DNA of 64,000 nt from Scleropages formosus (lineage: Eukaryota > Chordata > Actinopteri > Osteoglossiformes > Osteoglossidae): positions 41,776,586-41,840,585 of the forward strand of contig NC_041806.1 in NCBI RefSeq assembly GCF_900964775.1. Direction: 5' to 3'. The notes beneath the pieces were generated by a model. It saw only the letters and a program-made list of their open reading frames with translations, was not told the origin of the DNA and made no database searches. Position 1 is the stretch's first letter, and each line of letters opens with the position of its first letter. Both the position numbers and the translations under genes were made by a program. This document shows, piece by piece, positions 44,132 to 56,500 of the stretch.

Positions 44132-47100
44132 ATGGCTCACGGTAAGTTTTTTTTTTTTTTTTTTTCTCTCTTTCTTTCTTCATTTTAATATGAAAAATCC
44201 CGCTTCGCTCCACTGATGATCATGTGTCTCTTGACTTGACTCGTATCAATCATCATGAGTTCGGACACTAGTGACTAGCTGTGTGTGTGTGTGAGAGAGA
44301 GAGACAGAAAAGTAGACCTGTGTGTGTGTGGAGAACAGACACATGCTCCTCAGTTCAGTTGTGAGGAAAATAGCACTTTTGCGTTTTGTTTGAGTCCAGC
44401 TGAGCTGTTTGAATCATTTATTGACTTGTAAAATTTTTATTATTGTTATTAGTTTAATTATTAAATAGTACTACTGCAGTAGTAGTAGTAGCCGCACTTG
44501 GAACTGTAGTGGTTCTGCTTAGCCACATTTAGGTGAATGTCTTTAACCAACCAAGACATCACCTATTGAATAATATTATTATTTATATTGTGGTTAATAA
44601 TTCTCACTCAGAAGCCCGTTTCAAATTTCATATTTCTCAATGTTTATGATATTCTGCGGTCCCCAGGTACATAGCTCCATATCTGCAAAACGTTTGCATT
44701 TTTCCATATGTTTCGGAATGATCTGTGCTGCGTTCCACAGAACAAACCGAGTTGATGCTTTCTGTATTTTTTGTCATATGTGTTTAACTATTTAGTTACC
44801 TGTGTAGTGAAAGTCAGCCCCACTTTTGACTTTACCAGCCGCATGCATCAGTAACTGAGGACCAGGTTTGGTTCTGGGTGAATGCTCCGGGCACTCGAGA
44901 GTTTTCCCGACCCACACCTTATGTAAATGTTAAGTACTGGCAGTTCCCGGGTTACGAACGACCGACTTGGGTATAAGCCGTAGTTTCTGTCCCCTAGGCT
45001 ATGTGCCCCCGTGTCTACAACGGTTCGTGGGCGCCTGAGCCCGAGGTGGGGGGTGGGGGGGGGGGAAGACTTTCTTCTTCTCAGTCGGACTGTCACGCTT
45101 ACGACCTCCCCCCAAACCTTCCACCTGCCCGAAATCAGAGCAGCGGGGTATAAAGAAGCCACACCTGCACACCCGGGCTGCAGAATCTCATTTGAGAAAC
45201 CCGTCTCTCCAGCGCTCTCGAGTGAACCAACAACAACAACAACAACAACAACAACCTACGCGTTCTTCCAAATCCCTTCTTCTCCTCAATCCCTCGTTTC
45301 CCCTCCCGACACTTGCGTCGCCTCATCGACTACGACATCGGATTTTCCCCAAGACCTATGTTTTGTGCATCGACCGACCGCCAACACCTCAGTCTCCTGG
45401 CTGCTGAGTATGACATGGACTGTATTGCTGTTAAGTGTCTCATCTGTTACTATATTTCGCTTTTCTTTTTGTTTTTACCATCCTAACCATGGCATTAAGC
45501 ATAAATATGATGCATCAAAGAAAACGATCATGATTGAAACTAAAGTGGAAATAATAAAGCGACTGGAAAAAAGGTGAAACACCAACGAACGTTGGAAAAG
45601 TGAACATTAAAGTTGCTTTAAAAAAAAAAAAAAAACCCATTAAACATATACACACACAAACTTACTTTCTGTCTCTATTATAAATACTGTAGTTGCTATG
45701 ACCACCCCTGCACCTGCCTTCAGTTGGAGCACTCAGCAATTAAAAGACACCTCTCAACCCCTTCCCCGTGGCGGAATCTCACTCAAGATCACCTTCCCCT
45801 CTTCATTCTCAAACCTCCCTCGCTTTGCTCTTCCAAGTCCTGTTCCATGTCTCTTTAATAACGACCAGCTGCCTTGTCCCTCGACCACGATTTCGGATCC
45901 TTGGCTCTGTTCAGTTTGCCAATTGACCCACCATTCATCCCCGACCGCAAGAACACGTGTAGTCCTGCACTTAGATCCAGCCGCCTCTGTTTCCTCTGCT
46001 CATCATGACAGTAGTAACATTTATTATTTCTTTCTATAATAAATACTGTAGTTACCTTTATTATTGTTATTGGTGTTATCATTTACATTGTATTATTACT
46101 GTATTATGTTAAAGATGTTTTATTGTGTCCGGAGGTGTTTCTTGTTTTTTTTATGCATAGAAAGGTACACAATATACTAAGACAGACATTTGACTGACAT
46201 CAGACACAAACCTAACTACTCCCACTTGCGTAGAAAACTAACTTAAAGACACTTAGGAATGGAACTCATTCATAATCCGGGGACTGCCGGTAATTGTTTT
46301 GCGCACAACTAACTGTATGGGGAATCTAATTTTGCATCATGTAAGGTAAAGAGAAGTGTGTAAAAATGTTTACTGAAAAACTAGTGGTAATAGTTCCTGT
46401 TACCATAATAATGCTTTTCTTTTGTTTAGTCCAGTCTTGTGTTGATCTGCTGTTGTAGCACAATATTTCACCCTGATCTTTCATAATCTGCCTTGTAATC
46501 TTGTAAGCGCTTTTATATTGTATAAACCTAACGTTGTAAGCTGTTGTGGACAATGGCTTCAACCATTTAAAGGTTAAGATATATGTTTGAATGTAATACA
46601 TTTGTAGTTTCATTAATGTTGTGTGTAAGGTACTCAAGTTACAGTCCATACAAACTTCTTTTGCAGAACAAATTAGCCTGGTGTTCAAGCTGTACTGCCT
46701 AACAGTGATGACGCTGGTGGCAGCCACTTACACCGTGGCTCTGCGGTACACAAGGACCGTGTCACTAGACCTGTATTTCTCCACCACAGCAGTGTGCATC
46801 ACTGAGGTCATCAAGCTCTTCTTAAGTCTGGGAATGCTGGCCAGGTAAGCAGCCTGCTGCTGGAAGTCATCTGTAATTGTACTGTTATCTTGCATATAAC
46901 TGGGTTGAGAATGGTACCTTTTAATTACCATTTAATTCAAACTTTGCACCATGTAGAATGTGTGGGACCTTCAAGTACAGCGTGCTGCTAAGCAACAGTT
47001 CACCAGAGGCTACTTCTGTACTGCGTGACAGCTGACACATTTTTGTCATTCTCCTTGACTTATGTTTAGTAATATACAGTCATTCAGACTTTCTGAATGG

Positions 47101-49901
47101 TAATGATTAATTTTAGGGACAACCTGTTTCTCATCTTTTCCATCCAACAGAAAACAGGTGTGTTGCAAGTCACTTAGCTGTGACGAAATACTGTCAGTGT
47201 GCCCTGTAGTGCTTTTTTATGACTGTGTTTGATAGATGAGACATAATACCTGCTCAGGTATTTGAATTCAAGAACTGCCGTGTACTTAGCACAGATGTTT
47301 GACAGGTGCTGCATGGGTTTATTATAACTAAATTCATATAGAATATTTTTACTGCATTGTGCTGTTGTATTTTAGCTATGGAAAGTAGCCAACCAAGACT
47401 ATAGGTGCAGATGTTCTTTTCACCTGCGCTATTGTAAATAATGAAATGGGTAGCTAATGGGGTAAATAAAAGGCTAACAATGGAATTCTACATTAAACAA
47501 ATTAGAGGTTTGAACAGATTAATTACAGTAAATCTTTTTTGGGATTTTAAGCATTGGCAGTAATTGTTGTTCTGTTCTTTTAATACTTCTCAGGGAATCT
47601 GGGAGCATTGATAGGCTAAAGACATCACTCACTGAACATGTGTTTCGAAGCCCAAAGGAGCTTCTGAAGCTAAGTGTTCCCTCTGTGGTATATGCCATTC
47701 AGAACAACATGGCATTTTTGGCATTAAGTAACCTGGATGCAGCTGTTTATCAGGTTTGGGCTTTACTTGGTTTTTGGTGACTTTTTCTGAACATATATAT
47801 TTTGTCCTAAACTGCATGTCTCGCTCTTCTTTTTTTTTCTGTTATTGTCATTTTAAAGTACTTGAAGGAAGAGATCGTGCATCTGCATCTCTTTCTCTTT
47901 CTGCTAATGTAATGCACACTTTATTTTCTATGAGATGTACATTGCTTTGGTGAAGTGTCTGCTAAATGAATAAATGTAATGTAAGAGGAGTATAATGTGT
48001 AGTATTAATTTAGAACAAACAGTAAATGTTACTACACCCTGTCAGATTACTGGTGGTAGGATATTTCATGGCATGTTGCTATCCCAGGATGGTCCGTGTT
48101 GTTCTTGCAGGTGACCTACCAGCTGAAAATCCCCTGCACTGCTCTGTGCACGGTTCTCATGCTAAACCGGTCCCTCAGCCGTCTCCAGTGGTTCTCGGTC
48201 TTCTTGCTCTGTGGCGGGGTCACACTGGTGCAGTGGAACCCGGCCGAGTCTACAAAAGTGCAGGTGAGGCTGCCCAGCGCCTTGTGTGTCAGGTTCGTCG
48301 GGTTGATTTATTGAATCCATCTGCTTTTGCCCCTGAAATATACAAGTTGATGGTGAACGCTGGGGAGTATCTTTCAAGGTGCATTATACTGTATATGTGA
48401 CTGTACAGTCTACACAGGTGTAAACTTGTTTAAAATATCTTTGAAATCACATACTGTGTCTGCATGTATTTATTCACTTTCTTTGCATCTTCCCTCAGGT
48501 TGACCAGAACCCAGTTTTAGGTTTAATTGCTATTGCCGTAGCTGTGTTGTGTTCTGGATTTGCAGGTAATGCTACATGTCGCAAGCCGTAACAGAACGGG
48601 GAAGCTAGTTTTTCAAATCACTTTTCATTTGTTCACTTTTCTAGTGACTCCTACATCCGAAAATGAGTCGAGTAAATTTAATTAAACATCTGACAGCTTG
48701 CAGCTGGGGGATGGGCTGTCTACTTTCAAAAATATTTGAGTGATGCTGTGCATCCAGTTGTACAGATCATCATCAGAACTAAACAGATGCTTTCTTTCAA
48801 GTAGCTTACAAGTTTTACAAGAACTTAGGTTTGTGTGATGTATACATCCGGATCTTTGTCCCAGTTCTATGTAAATTGTTTTTTGCAGGCTCAGTAAATG
48901 CACGTAGGTTTGTTTGTGTGTGTGTTTTAACAGCAGTGAATGCTTTTGGCAGGTGTATACTTTGAGAAAGTTCTGAAGAGCTCAGATACATCCCTGTGGG
49001 TGCGGAACATCCAGATGTACCTATCGGGCATTGTAGTGACTCTGGTCGGGGTCTTCATATCAGATGGCCCAAAGGTGCTAGAAAAGGGATTCTTCTATGG
49101 CTATACAGCCTGGGTGTGTCTTGTGGTCTGTAAGTTGTCTTTTTTTTTTTTTTTTTTTTTTTTAAAAGTAGAATATTGTTTGATCGGTGTTTTCAGATCT
49201 GGAGTTTAAGTTAAAGTACTATCATATTGATATTAGGCTGATGCTTTTTCCAATCAGACATAGTACATTTTATAAGATGGGTATGTTTTACTGTAGCAAT
49301 TCAGGGTAAGTTTCCCACACAAGGGCAGGACAATCAAAGTGGGGCTTGAACATGTCACATGAACTACTACGTTACTGTAGCAATGCATATGCTTTAAACT
49401 TGTTTTGTCCCTTTCACTTCCCCAGTTTTGGCCAGTGTAGGTGGTCTGTACACATCAGTGGTGGTCAAGTACACAGACAACATCATGAAGGGATTCTCTG
49501 CTGCTGCTGCCATTATTCTTTCCACAGTAGCTTCAGTCCTCCTCTTTGGACTACAGATAAGTAAGTCAGGCACTTGCTGCGGGAGAATGTTTAATTGTTC
49601 ATTTTCTCATGCTAGCAGCAAGGGGTAGCATGTGATATATTTTTTTTAATTTTAAGAAAAAAAAAATCTTTCGCAATCCATCATCTAATTTGTGTCGCAG
49701 TACTTTGGACTCAGAGAAATATGGGGTGTGCCATGCACAATGTGTGATGTGTTTTCTGTTCTTGCAGCTGTCACCTTTGCCAGTGGTGCTGTGTTGGTGT
49801 GCCTGTCCATATATCTGTATGGCCTGCCAACACAGGATACCACCAAACTCATCAGAGCAGAACCACACAAAGGGACTAATCAGAGGCTGATGATAATCTG
49901 A
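44132..49901 (+). CDS. SLC35A1: CMP-sialic acid transporter
   Basis: Eight exons: 44132-44141, 46667-46844, 47594-47753, 48111-48263, 48499-48565, 48953-49129, 49426-49560, 49768-49901. They join to 337 residues, the human length. The ten-span nucleotide-sugar transporter sits in the Golgi membrane and exchanges lumenal CMP for cytosolic CMP-sialic acid, feeding sialylation. Hallmarks: [95 protein letters not shown] and [11 protein letters not shown]. The first exon codes only MAH plus one base. The donor of exon 3 is the weak gtttgg. Exon 6 is ended at the strong gtaagt (49130), which restores the LASVGG join. Confidence 0.98.
45091..46010 (+). mobile_element. Probable LTR of a gypsy-like retrotransposon (fossil), carrying another insertion
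   Basis: The unit begins TGTCACGCTTACGACC and ends CATCATGACA. It has a TATAAAG at 45148-45154 and a cctgcacttagatccag segment near its 3' end, which resembles fish gypsy LTRs. About 300 bp in the middle look like a separate insertion. No target-site duplication was found and no internal gene region is present. It looks old. Confidence 0.4.
45489..45577 (+). pseudogene. Tigger/pogo transposase N-terminal fragment
   Basis: The open stretch reads [20 protein letters not shown], then KRLEK, resembling the CENP-B-type helix-turn-helix start of Tigger transposases. Only about 30 residues are present. It lies inside the LTR-like unit of SLC35A1 intron 1. Confidence 0.45.
46845..47593 (+). other. 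SLC35A1 intron 2
   Basis: A 749-nt AT-rich intron; no repeat or other feature is recognised. Confidence 0.5.
47900..47985 (+). repeat. L2-type LINE/SINE tail fragment (SLC35A1 intron 3)
   Basis: tgctttggtgaagtgtctgc followed by taaatgaataaatgtaa matches the shared 3' tail of the L2 LINE at 31628 and of the V-SINEs. Confidence 0.6.
49232..49392 (-). repeat. Decayed family C tRNA-SINE (SLC35A1 intron 6)
   Basis: Diverged minus-strand copy (aggctgatgctttttccaat, tttactgtagcaattcaggg, gtggggcttgaacatg). It ends about 35 bp before the exon 7 acceptor at 49425. Confidence 0.5.
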
Positions 49902-51076
49902 GTTGAAGCACAGCCTCCCTGGACACAGCTGCACAATGCGTATACAGGCTGTGGCATGTCTTTCTGGATGGTGAACCACAGTAAGAAGTACGCTCAACAT
50001 GGTCACGGCCAGAAGTTTTGAATAAGTTGCCTCATTTTTACTCAGCAATGGCTGAGTTTTTTTCCCTACTGCATACAAAAGATATCCGTTTTGTCCTCTG
50101 GTCTCTTTTAATGACTGACATTTTCAACTTGGAGAGATTCCTTTGTTCATGGAGTCTGAGTTGGTTTGGTGATCATAAGACTGTTGCAAGAGAGATATTT
50201 TAAATTTTTTTTATGGTGTAAATTTCACTGACACAGGATGACTGGCAACAGAAAAATATGGACATGAAACAAGTTCCAGCTCTGAAAGGTATGCAAGAGG
50301 AAGTGCATGTGCTGGAATGTGACCTGAGTTTCGATGACAGTTTCTTGCAACAAATTTCGGATTTATGCATGTAAGGTGGGAGGTTAGGGGACCAATATCC
50401 AGTATTACTCAAAAAAAAAAAAAAAAAATTACCCTCTGTGAAACTGACTGAACATCAGGTATTATGCATATTTCCTTCTTGAGAGGCTGGCTGTGGAATC
50501 AGACCTGGTTGCTCAACCCTGTCACAAGCCCTGCAGAAAAGACACACTGCAAGCTTTTTATGCCCCCCTATAAGTATTTGAGCTACACTTGTTGTAACTC
50601 GAAACAATTTGGAAGTTTCATGCATCAGCTTGCAGTGTGCATTCATTTATGTACCATGGCTGTGTTGTACTTAAAAAGATCTGCACCCAGCACTGACTGT
50701 CATGTTATGTGTTAAATCATTTATCGCACAAAGTGGTCAAACACTACGTATGACACATTAACTGAAAATTTTGGATTCATGCACCTAATCAGGGTTTGAA
50801 TTATGTATTTTAATACATTACCAAATCAAGTTAAAAGCTGAAAACTATTCCTCTTTAACAGGGGAACCCATGATCTTTCCAAATAATACTGTATACTACA
50901 GTTCAGAAATGAAGATTAAAGTATTAGCAGAGGTCCTTACTGTACATGACAATAAAGGAATTTAATAAAACATGATCCAGTTTCCTCCTTTTTACTCCAA
51001 CACTTGAAACAATGCTTTTAGTACCCAAGCATGTATAAATATCATGGCAAGACAAAAAGAGGAATGGCAGGTGTTG
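49902..51076. other. Convergent 3' UTRs of SLC35A1 and RARS2
   Basis: Non-coding sequence between the two stop codons. On the plus strand AATAAA lies at 50951-50956 and 50964-50969. On the minus strand ATTAAA covers 50961-50966. No additional gene is seen; an A-run lies at 50411-50428. Confidence 0.6.
50961..50969. terminator. Overlapping poly(A) signals of SLC35A1 and RARS2
   Basis: TTTAATAAA reads as AATAAA (50964-50969) on the plus strand and ATTAAA (50961-50966) on the minus strand. Both are the best-placed signals for the two convergent genes. Confidence 0.5.
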
Positions 51077-53504
51077 TTACATCTTTTGTACAGGTGTGAT
51101 TCCAAGGATCCTCATGCCACTGGCCAGTACAGTATGGGCACTGCTGAACAGCTGCAGTCTAGCCTGTCAGTGCAAGAGAGGAAATGAAAGGTACAAAGTC
51201 TTCACAATGTTTCATCACTGAAATGGAGTATAGAGGGAAAAGGAAAAAGAAAAAAAAAAAAAACAGGTCCCGTGCAAACTGAATTCCATGCTACTTGAAT
51301 TATTAATCCCTCACCTGAGCCATCATAGGAGGACTACCTTTCACTGGTAAAGCCTTGAGGGCTGCAGCCACCAGATGACTGGAAGGAAGGGGAAGGAGTG
51401 TCACACCCTAAAGCAAACAAATTCCATCTCGCCACACTAAATAACACACTACCTGAGGATCATAAGGAAGTTGACCAGGTATCTTGGTTGTAGGTCCTGT
51501 GAAATCTGCCAAAGTACCTCATCATACCTGAAAAGTGGCAAAGGGCATAGTTGGCACATCATTCTTACACATTATACAAGATGAACTGGTTTCTTTCCCA
51601 ACCCTGAGGAGTCTTGTTGTTCGAGCACAGTTAATACTGAAGGGCAACGGGGCGGCATGGAGCAGCATCCAGCGTACAACAGAGAGCGCATCACCTCACC
51701 TTAGCAGATGCTGCAGTATTACAATGCCTTGGCTTTCCTGCAGAAGTGTCAGATCGCAGGGACCCTCCCCTTCATTTCCATGCATTCGCATTAAGCTGAA
51801 ACATGACAACTGAAAAAGTCTAGTGTGTCTAAGGGTACAGTTTGACAAATATGTACCTTTCTAATCATCACTGGAAAGACAACTGTTCTAACCACAACTA
51901 AGTCAAACCTGGTCCATGTAACACTGTGCATTCCTTGCCCAGCACAATATGCTGTCAAAACACCACGAAGCTCCTTATGACTGATTACTTTACTTGGCCT
52001 ATAAAGGCTGCATCAAGATTTTCTAAAGCAGTATTTTCCAACCCGTGGGGGCCTTACCTGCACAGTCTGGAATGTGTATACTGCAAGAAGACCCCAGTGT
52101 CTCCTTGGCTCTGGAGAACTCGGTCCCAGTCAAACTTGTAGTCCGATTCAAGGGGACCTTTAAAGTCCTGAAGCGGGAGCCGAAGTATAGCGTGGGTTTC
52201 GTGCCTTGTAATTCCTAAATACTGACCAGTGGCAATCAGGTACAGTGCTGCTCAAAATTATTCAAGGGTGATGGTCAGATTAAGTGATGCTGACACCGAG
52301 CAGGACAGGCTGTAAAGCTTGGATGTGTCCAGTCAGCCAACTCTAACCCTTTTCTTGGGTTCATCTAGCTGGGGGGCAATTCCTTTTTCGAACAGTGCCA
52401 ATTGGGGTTGGATAACTTTGCTCATTAAATAAATAATTGAAATGTAAATGTCATTTGTTCACTTAGGTTCCTTTTATCTAATAGATTTTGGTGGAAGACT
52501 TGAAAGAAATTTGTGCTAAAAATTTGACATAAGAAATGAAACGGAAAAAAAAAAAAAAAAAAAATTTTCACAGCACTATATGAAGTACATTCTTATAACT
52601 ATGTGCCGCATCCCATGTGTTGGAGTGTATTCACATGTGGAAACTTGAGAGAGAATGTCCCTGGAGGTCATTTCACCTGAACTATTAGAGCAGCAATTCC
52701 CACTTTCTCTGCGGTGTCTTCAGGGTCCTCCAGATGTTTGGTGGCTGAAGTAAACGAACAATACAGGAAAACACTGCACAAAATTAACATGTAAAAGATT
52801 TAAAGTGCCATATATGCATGTACTTCACAGGCTGATCTTTTCTGAGAAACATCCCTGAAACTGTGTTTTATTTTATAAGTGTAACTCTGGGAACTGACAA
52901 ATTCCCCACAGATTGCAAAACATTATAAATATGCATTAACCGAGTTCTTGGGAGGGAGGTGGCGCAGTGGGTTGAAGCGGGTCTGGGATTCGAGTCCCGA
53001 GTCCCGCTTGGGGTGCCTTGCAGTGGACTGGCGTCCCGTCCTGGGTGTGTTCCCTCCCCCTCCAGCCTTTCGCCCTGTGTTGCTGGGTTAGGCTCCGGCT
53101 CCCCGCGACCCCGTACGGGACAAGCGGTTCAGACAATGCGTGTGTGCGCGCGCGCGAGTTCTCTGGGAAAAGCAGAATTTACAGATAAATATCACGGTGT
53201 TGGGCAGAGTGTAAGAAAACCACAAAGCAGTGCATGTGCTTCAGCTGGGAGCTCAACATAAACAAAGATTCTCTTTATCCTCCTTGCTCCCTTCTGGATT
53301 CCCCCCCGAAAAAGTAGTGCCACACATCCTCACTTGTAGACTCCCGCATGTTCCTCAGCATCTTGCTCCGGGCCTCATCCAGCACGTCCACCAGGAAGAC
53401 CACCTCGCCCTTCCGGGTCTTCATTCCCTGGACCAGGCCGAAGGGCACATGGCGGCAGCTGTGGCAGAAAAGGATCACTCAGTGACCAATCTCACTCACA
53501 CACT

Positions 53505-53544
<40 letters not shown>

Positions 53545-56500
53545 TGGATCTTGCAGCCTCAGCTGCAGACTACCTTCTCCAAACGTATCTCCTCTGCAGA
53601 CCTGTTACTCTCATCACAACCACTTCACCCGTAGCTCCCTGCCTGAACCACAAACACAGCAGCTCTTTCCTCCCTCCCTCCCTCCCTCCCTCACTCACTC
53701 CAGGGTCATAGTGGTCCAGAGCCGAGCCTGGAAGCATAGCATTCTCCAATCCATTGCAGTGCTTTAAAAGATGAACTCAAGACTAATCAGCTTGACCAAA
53801 GAGGTAAAAAACATGCCCCCTCAAGGACCTTAAAATTTGCCTATAGTTTTTGGTCTGTAATTTGAATTAAGCTTGCAGCAAATGTCACCCCTATGGCAAT
53901 GCTTCATTTCACTTGAACAATTTTTTTTTACTACTGATTGCTACTGTGACAACCACAACAACAGATTATATTGTACCACAAAGTGAAACTACAACACAGG
54001 CAGCTCAGCACCCACCAAGCAAGTTTAGTATTTAATAACTAACTAGATAAAATCAGTGCAAAAAAAAAAATTCATCTTGACAAACATTTTTAATAATGAA
54101 CAACTGCAACTGTAGAAAAATGACTGCAATCAGAATCATAAAATCCACTTTCAATTAAATTATTTTCATATGTATGTAGTTAGTATGTACAGGAAACTCT
54201 GCTGTGACGTCTCCTTCGAAGCTAAAGATCGGGCACTCCTGTTAAAAATGTATCCAGGCTGCGACACACACAAACCAGTTGAACAGAACAGACAAACAGT
54301 ACAACTGAAATTTTCAGTGATGCAAAAAAAACGCAACCGAAACGCGACGACAGCGGTTTTCCCTCTCTGTGCAAATGCAGTTGTACACACATTCAGCAGT
54401 ATTTCCAACGATGGTTTTGTGCCTTAGTTTGTGTTTGCGTACTTACCTTTGGGCCCACCGATATCCCATTGCACGCAGGATCTCGAAAACCTGCCGGAAA
54501 TGGCCTGCTTGACTTTTATCCGTCTACATAAAAACCACACATGAAGACATAGATTTACTAGGAACCTTATCCTTTTTCATCTCAGCTCCAGAGCACAGCG
54601 AACTGATCACTCCATAGTCCTCCTTACCACATATATCATTTCATCAAATGCATGCTGCTCTTTCCGACTGACAGCCGCAGCAAGATCCCTGCAAGAAATA
54701 CAGAAATCTGCTTGTTTGGGTTTTATTTTTGATTTTTCCACGTTTAATATAACCTGTCCTTCACAAAACACAAATCTGTATTACACATTCTATTAGCAGA
54801 GTGGTTTTCACACCAATATTGATAATGTCAAATGGAAAATAGGTTAAATGTTACATCTTGTATTTACATTGATCTGACACTTTTCTCCAAAGCAACTTAC
54901 AATGTTAAGGTTACAATTATTACAGTTACAAGCTTACAATTATTTGCCCATTTATACAGCTGGGCAATTTTACTGAAGTCGTTTAGAGCAGGTACCTTGC
55001 TCAAGGGTACCACAGCTGGAGGTGGGAATTAAACATGTGACCTCTGGATCCAAAGGGAGTAGGTCTACCCACTACACTACCAGCTGTCCCCACAGCTGGC
55101 GCATCACTCTTTTGCCTGTACTTTGCAAGCAAATAACACTTTACTCCTATTCAAACAAGCAAACTGTCTTAATTGGTACAGTAGCAGCTTTATCATGTTT
55201 ACTGGAAGGATATTTTTGCAGCCAACGTCAGGTTTTTCAAGCTAAGTGACGGAGCAGAGCTGTTTGCCTGGTGATGTAGAGCGACGTCCCATCACTGCGG
55301 AGCACAGTGGAGTAGTAGGACATGTCCTGGGCAGGAGACAGATCCACCACGCTGGTTCCCTTCCTGCAAATCCCAGTCAACTGTGTTCATTCAAGACAGC
55401 ATTTAATATCATTTCCATCACAAAATATTAAGTCATGTTTCACATATTTAATAGCACTACAGTATGTTTCTTGCCTGGTTAATACAGTCACATCGCATTA
55501 ATGGTGGCACAGTGAATAGCACTGCTGTCTCACAGCGCCTGGGTGGTGCGAAAGGGCATGGGTTCGATCCCCGCTCAATCTGTGTGGAGTTTGCATTTTC
55601 TCCCTGTGTCTGCGTGGGTTTTCTCCAGGTGCTCTGGTTTCCTCCCACAGTCCAAAGAGGTGATGTTCAGGTTCCCCATAGTGTGTGACAGAGAGAGTGT
55701 GTTCCACTGATGTATGGATGAGTGACCCACTGTAAGTAGTGTACCTAGCAGTGTAAGTCACCACGGTGAATAAGGTGTGTGAGCTGATAACACTACATAG
55801 AGTTCATTGGATGCTGCTTTGGAGGAAAGCATCTGCTAAATAAATAAAAATGTAAACACATTTCAGTGTAATGTGAATATTTAAATCATTTTTTCCTTTC
55901 TTTTTTCAGATTTCCCAGTCAAAATAACATCAGGATTATTATTGTTAAACGCTTTGTCCAAGGCAACTTACAAATGTCAAGATCATTATGACAGAGTGCT
56001 TTAAATTAAATCATCAACACCCGTTTGCCAGCAGCGATCCCACAGAATGCAACAGCACTAAACACACAGAACATGATCTTTATCAGCTGGAGAACATCTT
56101 GTTTGCCCTGAACGTGCTAACCACTCCAGGAAGATGTGTTCTGTGACCTTGGTAACCACCTGCTTGGCACTACTTAAATCAACATCACAAGAACATAATG
56201 TAGATATGAGAAAACCCATAAAAATAACATGTTAAGCCCATAGATACGCGCACACACTTAACATGTCACTCGCTGCCCTCTTTCTAACACTTCACTGAGT
56301 TCCTGTAATTTAATCCGGTAGTAGTTTGTTCCATTTTGTTACGTTTGACCTAGTGTTAGTCCTAATACTGTACCTCAGACTGTCATGTGACCATTCTATG
56401 AGCACAAATGTATTCTAAAAACTCCATAAGTTACCTTCAACAAAGGCATGGGATTTTATGCCCCCCCCCCATCATGTCACTGTACATTATCAGACACATT

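Larger units (their letters stand above)
44142..46666 (+). other. SLC35A1 intron 1
   Basis: A 2.5-kb intron with a T-run right after the donor. It holds an LTR-like unit (45091-46010) with an AAC microsatellite (45226-45255) and a Tigger-like fragment inside. Confidence 0.6.

Noticed and set aside
45011-45577. Open frame of 188 codons inside SLC35A1 intron 1
   Set aside because: Low-complexity Thr runs from an AAC microsatellite plus LTR-like and Tigger-like sequence; no splice logic or host family.
53507-53543. Regular short repeats considered as a CRISPR-like array
   Set aside because: Plain CA microsatellite in a vertebrate intron; no spacers.
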